Notes: generated by a model not told the origin, from the sequence alone. Positions 40,485 through 50,075 are shown, counted from the stretch's first letter. The stretch: DNA of 64,000 nucleotides from an uncultured Desulfosarcina sp. (GCF_963668215.1 NZ_OY764190.1:434001-498000); one strand, 5' to 3'. A program made the numbers and translations.

Positions 40485-41735
40485 ATGCCTGACGACCCCA
40501 TCGTCATTCTCAGCTATGACGCGGTCTCCCCTCTGGGGATCGATCTCGAAGAGCAATGGCAAAACGCCCTGGCCGGGGCCAGCGGTATCGGGCCGTTGAC
40601 CCGCTTCGACCTGACCGATGACTTTCCCGTGCGAATTGCCGGCCAGGCACCGTCCATCGACGCTCTGCCCTACGATTTTCTGAAACCCCGCGAAAAGGCC
40701 CGCTGGCCTTCCCCCATTTTCCGGTACGCCCTGCTCACCGTCACCCGGGCCTTGCAGAAAAGTGGCCTTGAAATTACACCGGATATCGCCCCGCGGGTGG
40801 CCGTGACCTTCAGCAGCGCCATCGGCGGCCTGGACGCCGTGCTGGCGGCGGATCGCAACCTGATGGGCCGCGGTAAGCTCCCACCGCCGTTCGTCAATCC
40901 CAATGCCTGCATCAACATGATCGGCGGCAGGGTCTCCATGCACACCGGAGCCACGGGTCCCATTACGGCCACGATCACCGCCTGTGCCACCGGCGTGACC
41001 TCCATGATCGTGGGCGCCATGCTGATCAACGACAACCGCGCGGATGCGGCCATCTGCGGGGCCGTGGATTTCCCGCTGACCGAGCCCATCGTGGCCGGTT
41101 TCGCCACCATGGGCGGGGCTTTTGTGCCCAAGGAAGGCGAAGCCGAGCAGCCGCCCCAAGAAGCCAGCCGGCCCTTTTCTCTCAACCGTCGGGGATTCGT
41201 GGTCTCCGAAGGTTCCGGCTGCATCGTCATCGCCAGAAAATCCTTTGCCCGGGCCCACGGCCTGGCCATTGCGGTCGAAATCGCCGGCTGGGCCATGACC
41301 TCGGACGCCTTTCACCATGTGGCGCCCAACCTGGAAACGGTTCGCCGCTGCATTTCCGAAAGCATCGCCCACGCCGGTATTTCCCCGGACCGGATCGACG
41401 CCGTCAATGCCCACGCCGCTTCCACCCGGGTGGGCGACCAGGTGGAGGCTCAGGCCCTGAAAGAGGTTTTCGGGCAGCGGATGCCGCCGGTCTCGGCCAA
41501 CAAGTCCATGCTCGGGCACGCCATGGGCGCCGCCAGCGCCATCGAATCGATCCTGGCGGTCAGGGGTATGCAGGCCGGCATGTTGCCCCCGACAATAAAC
41601 TACAACCCCGATCCGGATTTAGATCTGGAGGGTGTTACCGCCACGAAGCAGACGGTCGATCAGGAATATGTGTTGAAAAATGCGTTCGGATTTGGCGGGT
41701 GTAATGCGTGTGTGGTATTTAGGAGCAACCCATGA
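40485..41735 (+). CDS. Beta-ketoacyl-ACP synthase (first)
   Basis: 416 residues. The Cys-His-His-Lys active-site set of FabF-type condensing enzymes is intact: Cys in TACATGV, His in VNAHAAST, Lys in SANKSMLGHAMG. It is therefore a working ketosynthase rather than a chain-length factor. It overlaps the second ketosynthase (ATGA). It should condense malonyl-ACP with the growing chain. Confidence 0.9.
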   Translation: MPDDPIVILSYDAVSPLGIDLEEQWQNALAGASGIGPLTRFDLTDDFPVRIAGQAPSIDALPYDFLKPREKARWPSPIFRYALLTVTRALQKSGLEITPDIAPRVAVTFSSAIGGLDAVLAADRNLMGRGKLPPPFVNPNACINMIGGRVSMHTGATGPITATITACATGVTSMIVGAMLINDNRADAAICGAVDFPLTEPIVAGFATMGGAFVPKEGEAEQPPQEASRPFSLNRRGFVVSEGSGCIVIARKSFARAHGLAIAVEIAGWAMTSDAFHHVAPNLETVRRCISESIAHAGISPDRIDAVNAHAASTRVGDQVEAQALKEVFGQRMPPVSANKSMLGHAMGAASAIESILAVRGMQAGMLPPTINYNPDPDLDLEGVTATKQTVDQEYVLKNAFGFGGCNACVVFRSNP

Positions 41736-42997
41736 AACCACCCCAAAACCGCCGCGTCTTCGTCGTCGGCTACGACGCCGCCACCTGCCTGGGCAACACC
41801 TTTGCGGCCACCTGGCAGCGGGCCGTACGCGGCGAAGCCGGCTTCCGAAAAATCACCCGCTGTGAGACCACTTCACGCAGCAATGTCGTCGGCGAGATTC
41901 CCGACTGGCACCCCGAGGACCTGCCCTTCATCGACAAAAGGGACTGCCGCAACTGGAACGCGGACTACGTCCTGTTGACCATGGTGCTGTGCAAACAAGC
42001 ACTGGACCATGCCGGCCTGACCATCGACGCGCACACCGGGCCGCGGACCGCCTGCCTGGTGGGCTCGGCCCTGAACGGCACCGATGCCTACCGCATTGCC
42101 ATGGGCAACTACCTGACCCAGGGCCCCACCAAGGTCAGCCCCTACCTGCTGCCCAATCTGTGCGCCAACCTGCCGTCGGGCAAGGCCGGCATGCTGCTGG
42201 GGTTTACCGGGCCGATCTTCTCCCCCCAGGGGGCCTGCGCCTCGGGCAACCACGCCATTGGCATCGGCGCCCGCATGATCCGCGACGGCGAATGCGACTT
42301 CGTTTTGGCCGGAGGTGTGGAAACCTGTTTGACGCCGGAGATCGTTCAGGGGTTTGCCAACATGTGGGCCACCATCAAAGTCGGCCCCAATGACCGGGCC
42401 TTCAACGATCCGACCCAGGCCTCGCGCCCCTTTTCGGTGGACCGGCGGGGCATCGTGCTGGGCGAAGGCGGCGGCATCCTGGTGCTGGCCGCCGAAGAGG
42501 CCGTCACAGCCCTGAACCTTAAGCCGCGGGCCGAGGTGCTGGGGGTGGGATGGACCTCCGATGCCCACCACTTCACCCTGCCCAACCAGCAAACCATCGT
42601 CCGGGCCATCGGCCAGGCCATCGAGGACGCCCAGATCGAGCCGACGGACATCGGCTACGTGAACGCCCACGGCACTTCCACCCAGAAAGGCGATGCCGTG
42701 GAAATCGAAAGCCTGCGGGAGGTCTTCGGGTCGTCTCTGGGCTCCATTCCCGTTTCGTCCAACAAATCGCAGATCGGCCACACCCTGGGGGCGGCGGCGG
42801 CCATCGAGGCGGCCCTGGCCATCGAGGGCATGCAGCAGGGGATCGTTCTGCCGACGGCCAACCACATTCCGGATCCCGCTTTTGCCGATGTGGACCTGGT
42901 CCCCAATGCCGCCCGGCGCCACCGGTACACGACCTTTTTGTCCAACGCCTTCGGCTTTGGCGGCACCAACTGCTGTATTGTATTCAAGGAAATCTGA
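41732..42997 (+). CDS. Beta-ketoacyl-ACP synthase (second)
   Basis: 421 residues; the ATG overlaps the stop of the previous ketosynthase. Active-site Cys in QGACASGNH, His in VNAHGTST and Lys/His in SSNKSQIGHTLG are intact. The two ketosynthases are clearly different from one another, consistent with a heteromeric KS pair or separate initiation and elongation steps as in aryl polyene synthesis. Confidence 0.9.
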   Translation: MKPPQNRRVFVVGYDAATCLGNTFAATWQRAVRGEAGFRKITRCETTSRSNVVGEIPDWHPEDLPFIDKRDCRNWNADYVLLTMVLCKQALDHAGLTIDAHTGPRTACLVGSALNGTDAYRIAMGNYLTQGPTKVSPYLLPNLCANLPSGKAGMLLGFTGPIFSPQGACASGNHAIGIGARMIRDGECDFVLAGGVETCLTPEIVQGFANMWATIKVGPNDRAFNDPTQASRPFSVDRRGIVLGEGGGILVLAAEEAVTALNLKPRAEVLGVGWTSDAHHFTLPNQQTIVRAIGQAIEDAQIEPTDIGYVNAHGTSTQKGDAVEIESLREVFGSSLGSIPVSSNKSQIGHTLGAAAAIEAALAIEGMQQGIVLPTANHIPDPAFADVDLVPNAARRHRYTTFLSNAFGFGGTNCCIVFKEI

Positions 42998-42998
42998 G

Positions 42999-43481
42999 AT
43001 GAAGCCCAAACCCTTTGTTCCGCAGCCACTGAACGGGCAGCCCCGATATATTCGCGACCGCACCGGCGGCAAGGTCTGGCACCGCTGCGAAACCCGCACC
43101 CTTTATGCAGACACGGACCGCTCCCAGGTCGTCTACCACGCCAACTACCTGCGCTATTTTGAATTCGGCCGGGCCTCGCTGATGCGCGACGCCGCCTATC
43201 CGTACAAGGAGGTGGAGGAAAGCGGTTTCGTCTATCCCATCATCAAGGTGGACATCGACTATTTCCGCCCCCTGCACTACGACGACGCCATGTGGGTTTA
43301 CACCCGGCCATCCGCGCTCGAACGGGTGCGGCTGCAGTTCGACTATGTGATCACCCACCAGGAATCCGGCGATATCGTCTGCAAGGGATTCACCCGCCAC
43401 TGTGCCGTCAACGCATCGGGGACCCCAGTGGAGGTGGACCCCAAAACCGTCCATCTATGGAAGATGTTCCCGACCTCGTGA
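42999..43481 (+). CDS. Hotdog thioesterase (4-hydroxybenzoyl-CoA thioesterase / YbgC-like)
   Basis: 160 residues. YADTDRSQVVYHANYLRYFEFGR is the classical region of this family, with the catalytic Asp in the DxxxxVxH segment (RSQVVYHANY). It starts one base after the ketosynthase stop. Aryl polyene clusters carry a comparable thioesterase for releasing or editing ACP-bound chains. It overlaps the next gene by about 4 bases (GTGA). Confidence 0.87.
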   Translation: MKPKPFVPQPLNGQPRYIRDRTGGKVWHRCETRTLYADTDRSQVVYHANYLRYFEFGRASLMRDAAYPYKEVEESGFVYPIIKVDIDYFRPLHYDDAMWVYTRPSALERVRLQFDYVITHQESGDIVCKGFTRHCAVNASGTPVEVDPKTVHLWKMFPTS

Positions 43482-44983
43482 AAGCCGAAGCCTTTCCCAT
43501 AAGCGTCCACCCCCCGCCGTTTTTCCGGGACCATCACGTACAGGACCGCCCCGTGCTTCCGGCGGTGGAAGCCATGGAACAGCTCGCTGCGGACACCTGC
43601 GGCCGGTTTCCCGAAACGGACGGCCGTTGTTTGTCGGATCTTCGGTTCGACCGGTTCCTGCACCTGGATGAACCGACGCCCGTTGCGGCCACCAACCGGG
43701 TGGGAAAAAACGATGACGGGTCCCTTCGCGCGGCATTGACCACCCGCATCCAATCCAAAAAGACGGGCATCGGCCGAAGTCTTGAGCACGCCTCGCTGAC
43801 CGTCGGTCAGGCGCGATCCATGGATAAGGCCCTGTCTCTGGAAGTTGCCGCATCCCTTGCCGGGGTCTGCACTACCGTGACCCCCGAACGAATCTATGCC
43901 GACATGGTTCCGTTCGGGCCGGCCTACCGCAACATCTGCTCCGATCTGCTGCTATCGGCAGACGGCGCCCTGGCCCGGGTACGCTCCCCGCAGCCGCCCG
44001 ATCCGCGCGGCAATCTGTACCTGGGCAGCCCGTATGTCCTGGACGCAGCCTTCCACGCCGCCTGCGTATGGTGCCAGCGGTATTTGGACAACGTGGCCTT
44101 TCCCGTATCCATCGACCAGCGCACGGTCTTTCGCCCGACCCGCCTGGAAGCGGTCTACACGGCCCGTATCGTTCCCGTGCAGACGGAAAAGGAACCTTTC
44201 CTTTTCGATACCTTCATCTACGACGACAACGCCGGATTGTGCGAGTCGGCCATTGGCGTAGGCATGCGCGATGTCAGCGGCGGCCGCACCCGGCCGCCCC
44301 ACGGGTTCTTTGAACCGGCAGGAACGGATCCGCTACGCTCTCTGGCCGACCGTGTGGCAGGCCTGGTGCTGCTGGAACGAAAGGCCGTGGCGCCCTTTGC
44401 CCCGGCAGCCCTTTCCGAAAGGGAAAAGCGGCGGCTGGAACCGATGACCGAGCAGCGGGCCGGCGCCTACCTGTCCGCCCGTCTGGCCCTTAAACGGCTC
44501 AGCCGCATGCTTGGCGGGGGCGAAGACCGGCGCGAAGCGCGACAAATCGAAACCGTGGCCGAGGACGGCCGGCGCCCCATGTGCCCGCAACCCGACGGCA
44601 GCCGGACCTTCTGCTCCGTTGCCCATGACCGGCGCTTCACCCTGGCCGCGGCCGCAGGAAAACCCTTGGGCGTGGATGTGGAGCCCCTTGCGGACAAACC
44701 GCTGGCGGCCACACATCTATATTTGGACGCCGAAGAGAAAGCCCTTATCAAGCAATCCTCCCTGGCTCCGGCACGGGCCGCCCTGCAGGCCTGGAGCGCC
44801 AAGGAAGCAGCGGCCAAAGCCCTGGGAATCGATCTGGCCCAAGCCTGGGAGCGGGTACGTGTAACACTGCTATCCGAAAAAGAGAGTCGGCTGGAAACCG
44901 ATGCCGGGCGTTGGTTGACGGCGGTCCATGCCACCGTGGAAGGCCACCTGTTCACCCTGTTGACCGAAGGCGAGAACCCATGA
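43478..44983 (+). CDS. Double-hotdog PKS-type dehydratase fused to Sfp-type phosphopantetheinyl transferase
   Basis: 501 residues from the GTG at 43478, which overlaps the previous stop; ATG 43457 is an alternative. Residues 1-280 match a polyketide synthase dehydratase: DHHVQDRPVLPAVEAME (catalytic His, first hotdog), PFGPAYRNI, and YVLDAAFHAACVW (catalytic Asp, second hotdog). Residues about 330-500 are a phosphopantetheinyl transferase: FCSVAHD, GVDVE and WSAKEAAAKALG (metal- and CoA-binding motifs). The transferase would activate the two ACPs of the operon. A dehydratase-transferase fusion is unusual and guarantees co-production of both activities. Confidence 0.84.
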   Translation: MKAEAFPISVHPPPFFRDHHVQDRPVLPAVEAMEQLAADTCGRFPETDGRCLSDLRFDRFLHLDEPTPVAATNRVGKNDDGSLRAALTTRIQSKKTGIGRSLEHASLTVGQARSMDKALSLEVAASLAGVCTTVTPERIYADMVPFGPAYRNICSDLLLSADGALARVRSPQPPDPRGNLYLGSPYVLDAAFHAACVWCQRYLDNVAFPVSIDQRTVFRPTRLEAVYTARIVPVQTEKEPFLFDTFIYDDNAGLCESAIGVGMRDVSGGRTRPPHGFFEPAGTDPLRSLADRVAGLVLLERKAVAPFAPAALSEREKRRLEPMTEQRAGAYLSARLALKRLSRMLGGGEDRREARQIETVAEDGRRPMCPQPDGSRTFCSVAHDRRFTLAAAAGKPLGVDVEPLADKPLAATHLYLDAEEKALIKQSSLAPARAALQAWSAKEAAAKALGIDLAQAWERVRVTLLSEKESRLETDAGRWLTAVHATVEGHLFTLLTEGENP

Positions 44984-45561
44984 GCGCTGCGGCCCTTTTC
45001 GGACTCCTGCTGCTGGGCGCCTACGTGGCCGGATCGGTCAATTTTTCCATCCTGGCTTTCCGCCTGACCGGCCGCCAGGATCCCCGGCAGGCCGGCAGCG
45101 GCAATCCCGGTGCGACCAATGTCTACCGTCAGGCCGGCCCGGGTTGGGCCTTGGCGGTTCTGCTTCTGGATATGGGCAGGGCCGTGGGCGTGGCCCTGGC
45201 GGCCGGTGCGCTGCTGCCCCTGGGGCAGACGATCTGGGTGGGGCTGGCGCTGATTCTGGGCAATCGCTTCCCCTGTTTTCATGGCTTTGCCGGCGGCAAG
45301 GGGGTGGCCAACTACCTGGGTTTCACCCTGGCCCTGGCGCCGGTCTGGGCCGGCATCGGCGTTCTGGCCTGGGGGGCGGCGTACCTGATCTGGCGGACGC
45401 CCTTTCTGTCCTCCTTTGCCCTCGTATTCTGCCTATCGGGTGGAACGGCGCTGGCCGCGAGGGGAAACGGGTGGGGCGTCGCCGGAGCCCTGCTGACAAC
45501 CGCTTTCATCGTGGCCTGCCACCACCGCAACATCCGGCAGCGCTGGGGCCGGAAGGGGTAG
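44980..45561 (+). CDS. plsY: Glycerol-3-phosphate acyltransferase PlsY-like membrane protein
   Basis: 193 residues; ATG 44980 overlaps the previous stop (ATGA). Five hydrophobic segments and the PlsY motifs SGNPGATNVYR and NRFPCFHGFAGGKGVA are present. PlsY transfers acyl groups from acyl-phosphate to glycerol-3-phosphate in the inner membrane. Inside this operon it may attach the specialised acyl chain to a glycerol backbone, replacing the lysophospholipid acyltransferase of aryl polyene clusters; this is inference. Its last 129 bases overlap an opposite-strand gene. Confidence 0.88.
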   Translation: MSAAALFGLLLLGAYVAGSVNFSILAFRLTGRQDPRQAGSGNPGATNVYRQAGPGWALAVLLLDMGRAVGVALAAGALLPLGQTIWVGLALILGNRFPCFHGFAGGKGVANYLGFTLALAPVWAGIGVLAWGAAYLIWRTPFLSSFALVFCLSGGTALAARGNGWGVAGALLTTAFIVACHHRNIRQRWGRKG

Positions 45562-45930
45562 CCCGTAGCGGAGCATGAGCCGCTGCATGCCTACGCGCGT
45601 GGCCCATTTTAGGAAAATGTGGCTGTACTTGGCCCCGGCCAGGTACATGCCCAGAAGGAAAACCAGGTGGGAAAGGCCGTACACCGCCGGACCGCCGATC
45701 ACGGCGATGGCGGCATTGCGATAGTAGACGGCGGCGGCGCCCAGAAGGGAAACCAGGGGCCAACCGATCACGTAGCTGATGGCAATGGCGGACACGCCGG
45801 CGATCACTCGGGGGCCGGGGCGCTCTTTGAAGGCGCTCAGGTCGGCGTTCTCGACCATGGCCGTTCGGACGAACCGGGTGCGGGCAAGGCGCCGGACAAG
45901 GGTTTTGATGGGTGTTTCTATACGATGCAT
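45433..45930 (-). CDS. Hypothetical membrane protein overlapping plsY antisense
   Basis: 165 residues from ATG 45930, which has an AGGAGA site upstream. Two strongly hydrophobic segments (about residues 43-70 and 75-100) separated by a short YYRNAA loop indicate an inner-membrane protein with a basic N-terminus. I do not recognise the family. The last 43 codons lie antisense to the plsY end and read as low-information sequence, so the true functional part is probably residues 1-120. Confidence 0.5.
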   Translation of the reverse strand: MHRIETPIKTLVRRLARTRFVRTAMVENADLSAFKERPGPRVIAGVSAIAISYVIGWPLVSLLGAAAVYYRNAAIAVIGGPAVYGLSHLVFLLGMYLAGAKYSHIFLKWATRVGMQRLMLRYGLPLPAPALPDVAVVAGHDESGCQQGSGDAPPVSPRGQRRSTR

Positions 45931-45964
45931 CGATCGAAAGCATCTCCTGTCGAGACTCGATAAT

Positions 45965-46110
45965 GGGGTGACCAAGCTCCAAATACCAAAAGCCAAAGAA
46001 CAAATAAATCACAATGTCCAAAACCACAAATACCAAACTATCGGATCGCATCTTCTATTGGAATTTGGAATTTGTTTGATAGTTGGTGATTGGTTTTTGT
46101 TATTTTAGGC
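45965..46110. repeat. AT-rich intergenic element with CAAATACCAAA-type inverted motifs
   Basis: The stretch is far more AT-rich than its neighbours. It contains repeated CAAATACCAAA on the left half and TTGGAATTTGGAATTTG on the right half, so the halves are roughly complementary. It resembles multi-copy intergenic repeats. No gene is seen. Confidence 0.5.
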
Positions 46111-46137
46111 CTTTTCCGGTTAACGTTTTGGCAACAA

Positions 46138-46890
46138 ATGGAAAACTTCGAGGCTAAAACCGTCAATAATCAATTGAACAGATCGCTTGCCGCCGTCTGG
46201 GATTTCATCGACCGCACCTACTGCATCTCCCTGGCCGAGCGCACTGATCGTCAGGCCAGCGCGAAAGCACAGTTCGAGAGTGTGGGTTTGGGAGACAAGA
46301 TGGTTTTCCATCTGGCCCAACGCCATCCCGCGGATTGCGAGCAGGGTATTTTTCAGTCCCACCAGGCTTGCCTGAAAATGGGTCTGGATGCCGGGGCCCG
46401 GCATATCCTCGTTTTCGAGGACGACGTGGTTTTCGGAACCGTCGATGCTCATCGGCTCAGGCAAGGCATCGCTTTTTTTAAGGATCGAAGCGACTGCCAA
46501 ATCCTGTTCCTGGGCTGTCTGGCCGGCCGCAGCCGAGGCACCGACACCCCGGGCGTCCATCGCGTTCGATACCGTTGTCTGGCCCACGCCTACCTGGTCA
46601 AAGCATCTTTGGCCCGCCGCTTGGCCGATGAACCCTGGCGAGGAACGCCCTGGGACATCCTGTTGAAAAAAAATGCCCAAAACGCTTTTGCGCTCTATCC
46701 GTCTATCGCCTTTCAGAGCAATTCACCTTCGGATAATCGCCGCCATCGAACCCTGGAAACGGTGCGGCGCATCTTCGGCGGACTGAGGGTCATCCAGATG
46801 GTCAATGAGCGCTACCACCGGTTTCGATATGCGATCATTGCCGCCCACCTGCTGCTGGCCGGTGCGGTGATTCTGTGGCTGCTGCGATGA
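46138..46890 (+). CDS. Glycosyltransferase family 25-like protein with C-terminal membrane anchor
   Basis: 250 residues. FIDRTYCISLAERTDRQ and HILVFEDDVVF are GT25 hallmarks, the EDD being the metal- and donor-binding motif; LVKASLARRL follows. A C-terminal hydrophobic segment (about 230-249) would anchor it to the inner membrane. GT25 enzymes glycosylate lipopolysaccharide cores and other acceptors. It lies 4 bases before the exporter gene and may glycosylate the locus product. Confidence 0.82.
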   Translation: MENFEAKTVNNQLNRSLAAVWDFIDRTYCISLAERTDRQASAKAQFESVGLGDKMVFHLAQRHPADCEQGIFQSHQACLKMGLDAGARHILVFEDDVVFGTVDAHRLRQGIAFFKDRSDCQILFLGCLAGRSRGTDTPGVHRVRYRCLAHAYLVKASLARRLADEPWRGTPWDILLKKNAQNAFALYPSIAFQSNSPSDNRRHRTLETVRRIFGGLRVIQMVNERYHRFRYAIIAAHLLLAGAVILWLLR

Positions 46891-46894
46891 ATTG

Positions 46895-49800
46895 ATGACG
46901 ATTGTTATGCGAAAAAGAACATCCATCAACCTGTTGGCGCTTCTTGCCGTCCTGATCCTGGGGGCGGGGATGATCGCCGTTGCCTATAAACGCATCGCCA
47001 TCGATACGGACCTGGCCAGGTCCCTGCCCACCGGCGACCCGGTCATCGCCGACGGCATCCAGATTTTCGAAAAAAATCCCATCAAGGACCAGATCGCCAT
47101 CGACATCGGTGGAGGCGAAGAAGACGAGGAAACCCTGCTGGCTGCCGCGGAACTAGTGGAAGCCGAACTAAAAAAAAGCGGCCTGTTCGCCCAGGTGGGC
47201 AATAAGCCCATGCATCGGGCCCTGGCCGACCTGGCCGACCATGTGATCCAACACCTTCCGGTCCTGTTCACCGCCGGGGAACTGGAACATCAGGTGGCGC
47301 CGCTGTTGACCGAGGAACGGATTGGCCAGGCCCTTGTGCAGGCCCGAGACGAATTGTACCGCATGGACGGCATCGGGCAGGCCAAGGCCCTGGCCGCCGA
47401 TCCGTTGGGCCTGCGAAACATCGTCCTCTCCCGGCTGGCGTCCTTAAATCCCGCCCCCGGAGCGAGCATCCTCCACGGCCGTATTCTTTCCGCCGACCGC
47501 CGACACCTGCTGGTCCTGGCCACGCCGAAGGGGTCCGGCACCGACACCGCCGTGGCCCGCGAACTGTCCCGGTTCTTTGGGGACCTGGAACAGAAAGTGG
47601 ACCGGCAATTCGGCAACCGGATCGTCCTGACGCCCACCGGCGCCTACCGGGCCGCGCTGGACAACGAGACCATCGTAAAAAAAGACGTTCACAGAGCCAT
47701 TTTGTGGGCCACCGTGGGCATCGGCCTCCTTCTGCTGGCGGCCTTTTCGCGTCCCCTGGTGGGCATTCTGGCCCTGCTGCCGGCCCTGGCCGGCACGGTC
47801 ATGGCCTTTTTCGTCTTCTCATGGCTCCGGGACAGCATCTCCATCATGGTGCTGGGCTTCGGTGGGGCGATCATCTCCATCACCGTGGATCACGGCATCG
47901 CCTACATGCTTTTTCTGGACAGCGATGCCGGCTCCGGCAGGCACGGTGCGTCGCGGGAGATCCGCGCCGTCGGACTCCTGGCGGTGCTCACCTCCGTGGG
48001 GGCCTTCGGGGCGCTGGCCTTCAGCGGCTTTGCCGTATTCGAACAGCTCGGCTTGTTTACCGCCATGGGCATCGGCTTTGCCTTCCTTTTCGTCCACACC
48101 GTGTTCCCCCGCATTCTTAAGATCGAACAAATGCAGGCGCCCTCCCCCCGAAAACGCTTTTCCCGCCTGGTGGACCTCCTGGCGTCCGGCGGCAAAGCCG
48201 CCTTTATTCTGGCCCTCCTGGCGGCCGTTGCGCTGGGTGTCTTCGCCAAACCCCGGTTCAACACCGACCTGAAGACCATGAACAGCGTCAGCCCGGAGAC
48301 CCGCAAGGCCGACGAAACGATGGCGGCCGTCTGGGGCGATATCTTCTCCAGCGTCTACCTGATGACCGAAGCCGGAGAACTTACCGCACTGCAAGCGAGA
48401 AATGACCGACTGCTGGAACAGCTCGACACTGAAGTTTACGCCGGCGGCATCGAAAAGCCGGTAACACCTTCCCTGTTTTTTCCGGGCCGCAGCCGCTGCG
48501 CGGACAACAGTGCTTCCTGGCGCGAATTCTGGTCTCCGCAGCGTATTCAGGCCGTATCCACGGCCATCGTCGAACAGGGATCAACTTTAGGTTTTACTCA
48601 CGGTGCCTTTGCCCCTTTTCTCGGAGCCATTGCCGCCGATCCGCCCACCGAAACCGAGATCCCGCCGGCCGTCATGCCCCTGCTGGGCATCTCCAGGGAC
48701 GACGCCGACGGAAGCTTCCGGCAAATGACCCGCATCACGCCCCGCAGCCATTTTGACGGCCAACGGTTTTTTGCCCGCATCTCCCCGCTCTCTTCCGTGT
48801 TCGACCCGGCCCTGTTCTCCCAGCGCATGGGCCGTTTGCTGTTTGCAACCTTTTCGAAGATGCTGCTGATCATCGGGGCGAGCCTGATCGTTCTGCTGGC
48901 GCTTTTCTTCGCCGATTTAGGCCTGCTGCTGACATCGCTGCTGCCATTGGTTTTCGCCTTTGTCTGCACCCTGGGCACCCTGGGGCTGATGGGGCGCGCT
49001 CTGGACATCCCTGCTTTGATGCTGGCGGTCGTCATTCTGGGCATGGGTGTGGACTACACCCTCTTTCTGGTGCGGGGCTACCAGCGCTACCAGCACTTCG
49101 ATCATCCCCATTTCACGGTGGTCCGCACGGCGGTGTTCATGGCTGCCGCATCCACCCTGGTGGGCTTTGCCGTTCTTCTCACCGCCGATCACGGACTGCT
49201 GAAAAGCGCCGGCTGGATCGGATTTCTGGGAATCGGCTACTGCCTGGCCGGGGCCCTGCTGCTCCTGCCGCCGCTGTTGAAACGACGGTTCGAAGGCCAT
49301 CGGCTACATGCAGGTGGAATCGAAGCACGCTATAGCAACATGGAGCCCTATCCGCGCATGTTCGCCCGCTACAAGCTGAGGCTGGACCCGCTGTTTGACG
49401 AACTGGCTTTACTTTTGCCACCCGACGCTGCATTTGCCAATATCATGGATGTGGGCTGCGGATACGGGGTGCCGGCCTGCTGGATGGCCGAGCGCTATCC
49501 CACGGCCACCATTTTCGGGTTCGATCCCCGGCAGGAGCGGGTGCGGGTGGCGTCTCTGGCGCTGGGCGACCGCGGACGTATCCGGAACGGGTCGGCTCCC
49601 GACCTGCCGCCCATGGACGTTCTGGTGGATCTGGCAACCATGCTGGACATGAGCCATTATTTGCAGGACTGGGAACTGGAAAAAACCCTGGAGCGCATCC
49701 ACGACCGCCTGCTGCCTGGCGGACGGCTGATCATGCGTTCGGTGCTGCCCCGCTCGGCCCGGCCCCACTGGACCTGGTACCTGGAGCATTTCAGAATTAA

Positions 49801-49939
49801 AAGAAAGGGGCTGGCCGTCTGCTACCGCGACTCGGGAGAACTGGCGGCCATACTGCAGCGATGCGGCTTTGAGGTGATGGGCAACCGGCCTTCCGGAAAA
49901 AGGGAGGATATGGTGTGGCATGTGGCAAAAATCAGGTGA
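46895..49939 (+). CDS. MMPL/RND exporter fused to a SAM-dependent methyltransferase
   Basis: 1,014 residues. Residues 1-800 form a two-halved RND/MMPL protein: a first membrane helix, a periplasmic domain of about 220 residues, six helices (270-400), a second periplasmic domain and six more helices (650-790). VILGMGVDYTLFLVRGYQ carries the GxxxDY motif used for proton relay. From about 810 a cytoplasmic class I methyltransferase follows, with motif I DVGCGYGVPA near 851-860 and FGFDP after it. MMPL exporters in aryl polyene-like clusters move the lipid to the periplasm for LolA. The fused methyltransferase is unusual and could modify the cargo at the membrane. Confidence 0.85.
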   Translation: MTIVMRKRTSINLLALLAVLILGAGMIAVAYKRIAIDTDLARSLPTGDPVIADGIQIFEKNPIKDQIAIDIGGGEEDEETLLAAAELVEAELKKSGLFAQVGNKPMHRALADLADHVIQHLPVLFTAGELEHQVAPLLTEERIGQALVQARDELYRMDGIGQAKALAADPLGLRNIVLSRLASLNPAPGASILHGRILSADRRHLLVLATPKGSGTDTAVARELSRFFGDLEQKVDRQFGNRIVLTPTGAYRAALDNETIVKKDVHRAILWATVGIGLLLLAAFSRPLVGILALLPALAGTVMAFFVFSWLRDSISIMVLGFGGAIISITVDHGIAYMLFLDSDAGSGRHGASREIRAVGLLAVLTSVGAFGALAFSGFAVFEQLGLFTAMGIGFAFLFVHTVFPRILKIEQMQAPSPRKRFSRLVDLLASGGKAAFILALLAAVALGVFAKPRFNTDLKTMNSVSPETRKADETMAAVWGDIFSSVYLMTEAGELTALQARNDRLLEQLDTEVYAGGIEKPVTPSLFFPGRSRCADNSASWREFWSPQRIQAVSTAIVEQGSTLGFTHGAFAPFLGAIAADPPTETEIPPAVMPLLGISRDDADGSFRQMTRITPRSHFDGQRFFARISPLSSVFDPALFSQRMGRLLFATFSKMLLIIGASLIVLLALFFADLGLLLTSLLPLVFAFVCTLGTLGLMGRALDIPALMLAVVILGMGVDYTLFLVRGYQRYQHFDHPHFTVVRTAVFMAAASTLVGFAVLLTADHGLLKSAGWIGFLGIGYCLAGALLLLPPLLKRRFEGHRLHAGGIEARYSNMEPYPRMFARYKLRLDPLFDELALLLPPDAAFANIMDVGCGYGVPACWMAERYPTATIFGFDPRQERVRVASLALGDRGRIRNGSAPDLPPMDVLVDLATMLDMSHYLQDWELEKTLERIHDRLLPGGRLIMRSVLPRSARPHWTWYLEHFRIKRKGLAVCYRDSGELAAILQRCGFEVMGNRPSGKREDMVWHVAKIR

Positions 49940-50075
49940 TTAGCGGTTTAGACCGAAGGCTGAAGGTTCTGCCTGCACACGCTGCTAAACGGCCTATCAG
50001 CCTTAAGGATGCGGCCGGAGGCCGCACCTCCACAGTTCACGGATCACTGACGACAGTTCACAAAATGCGGTATTT

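Noticed and set aside
40461..43099. Long minus-strand frames opposite the two ketosynthases
   Set aside because: The plus-strand genes carry complete active sites and overlapping start/stop junctions; reverse frames are glycine/histidine-rich shadows.
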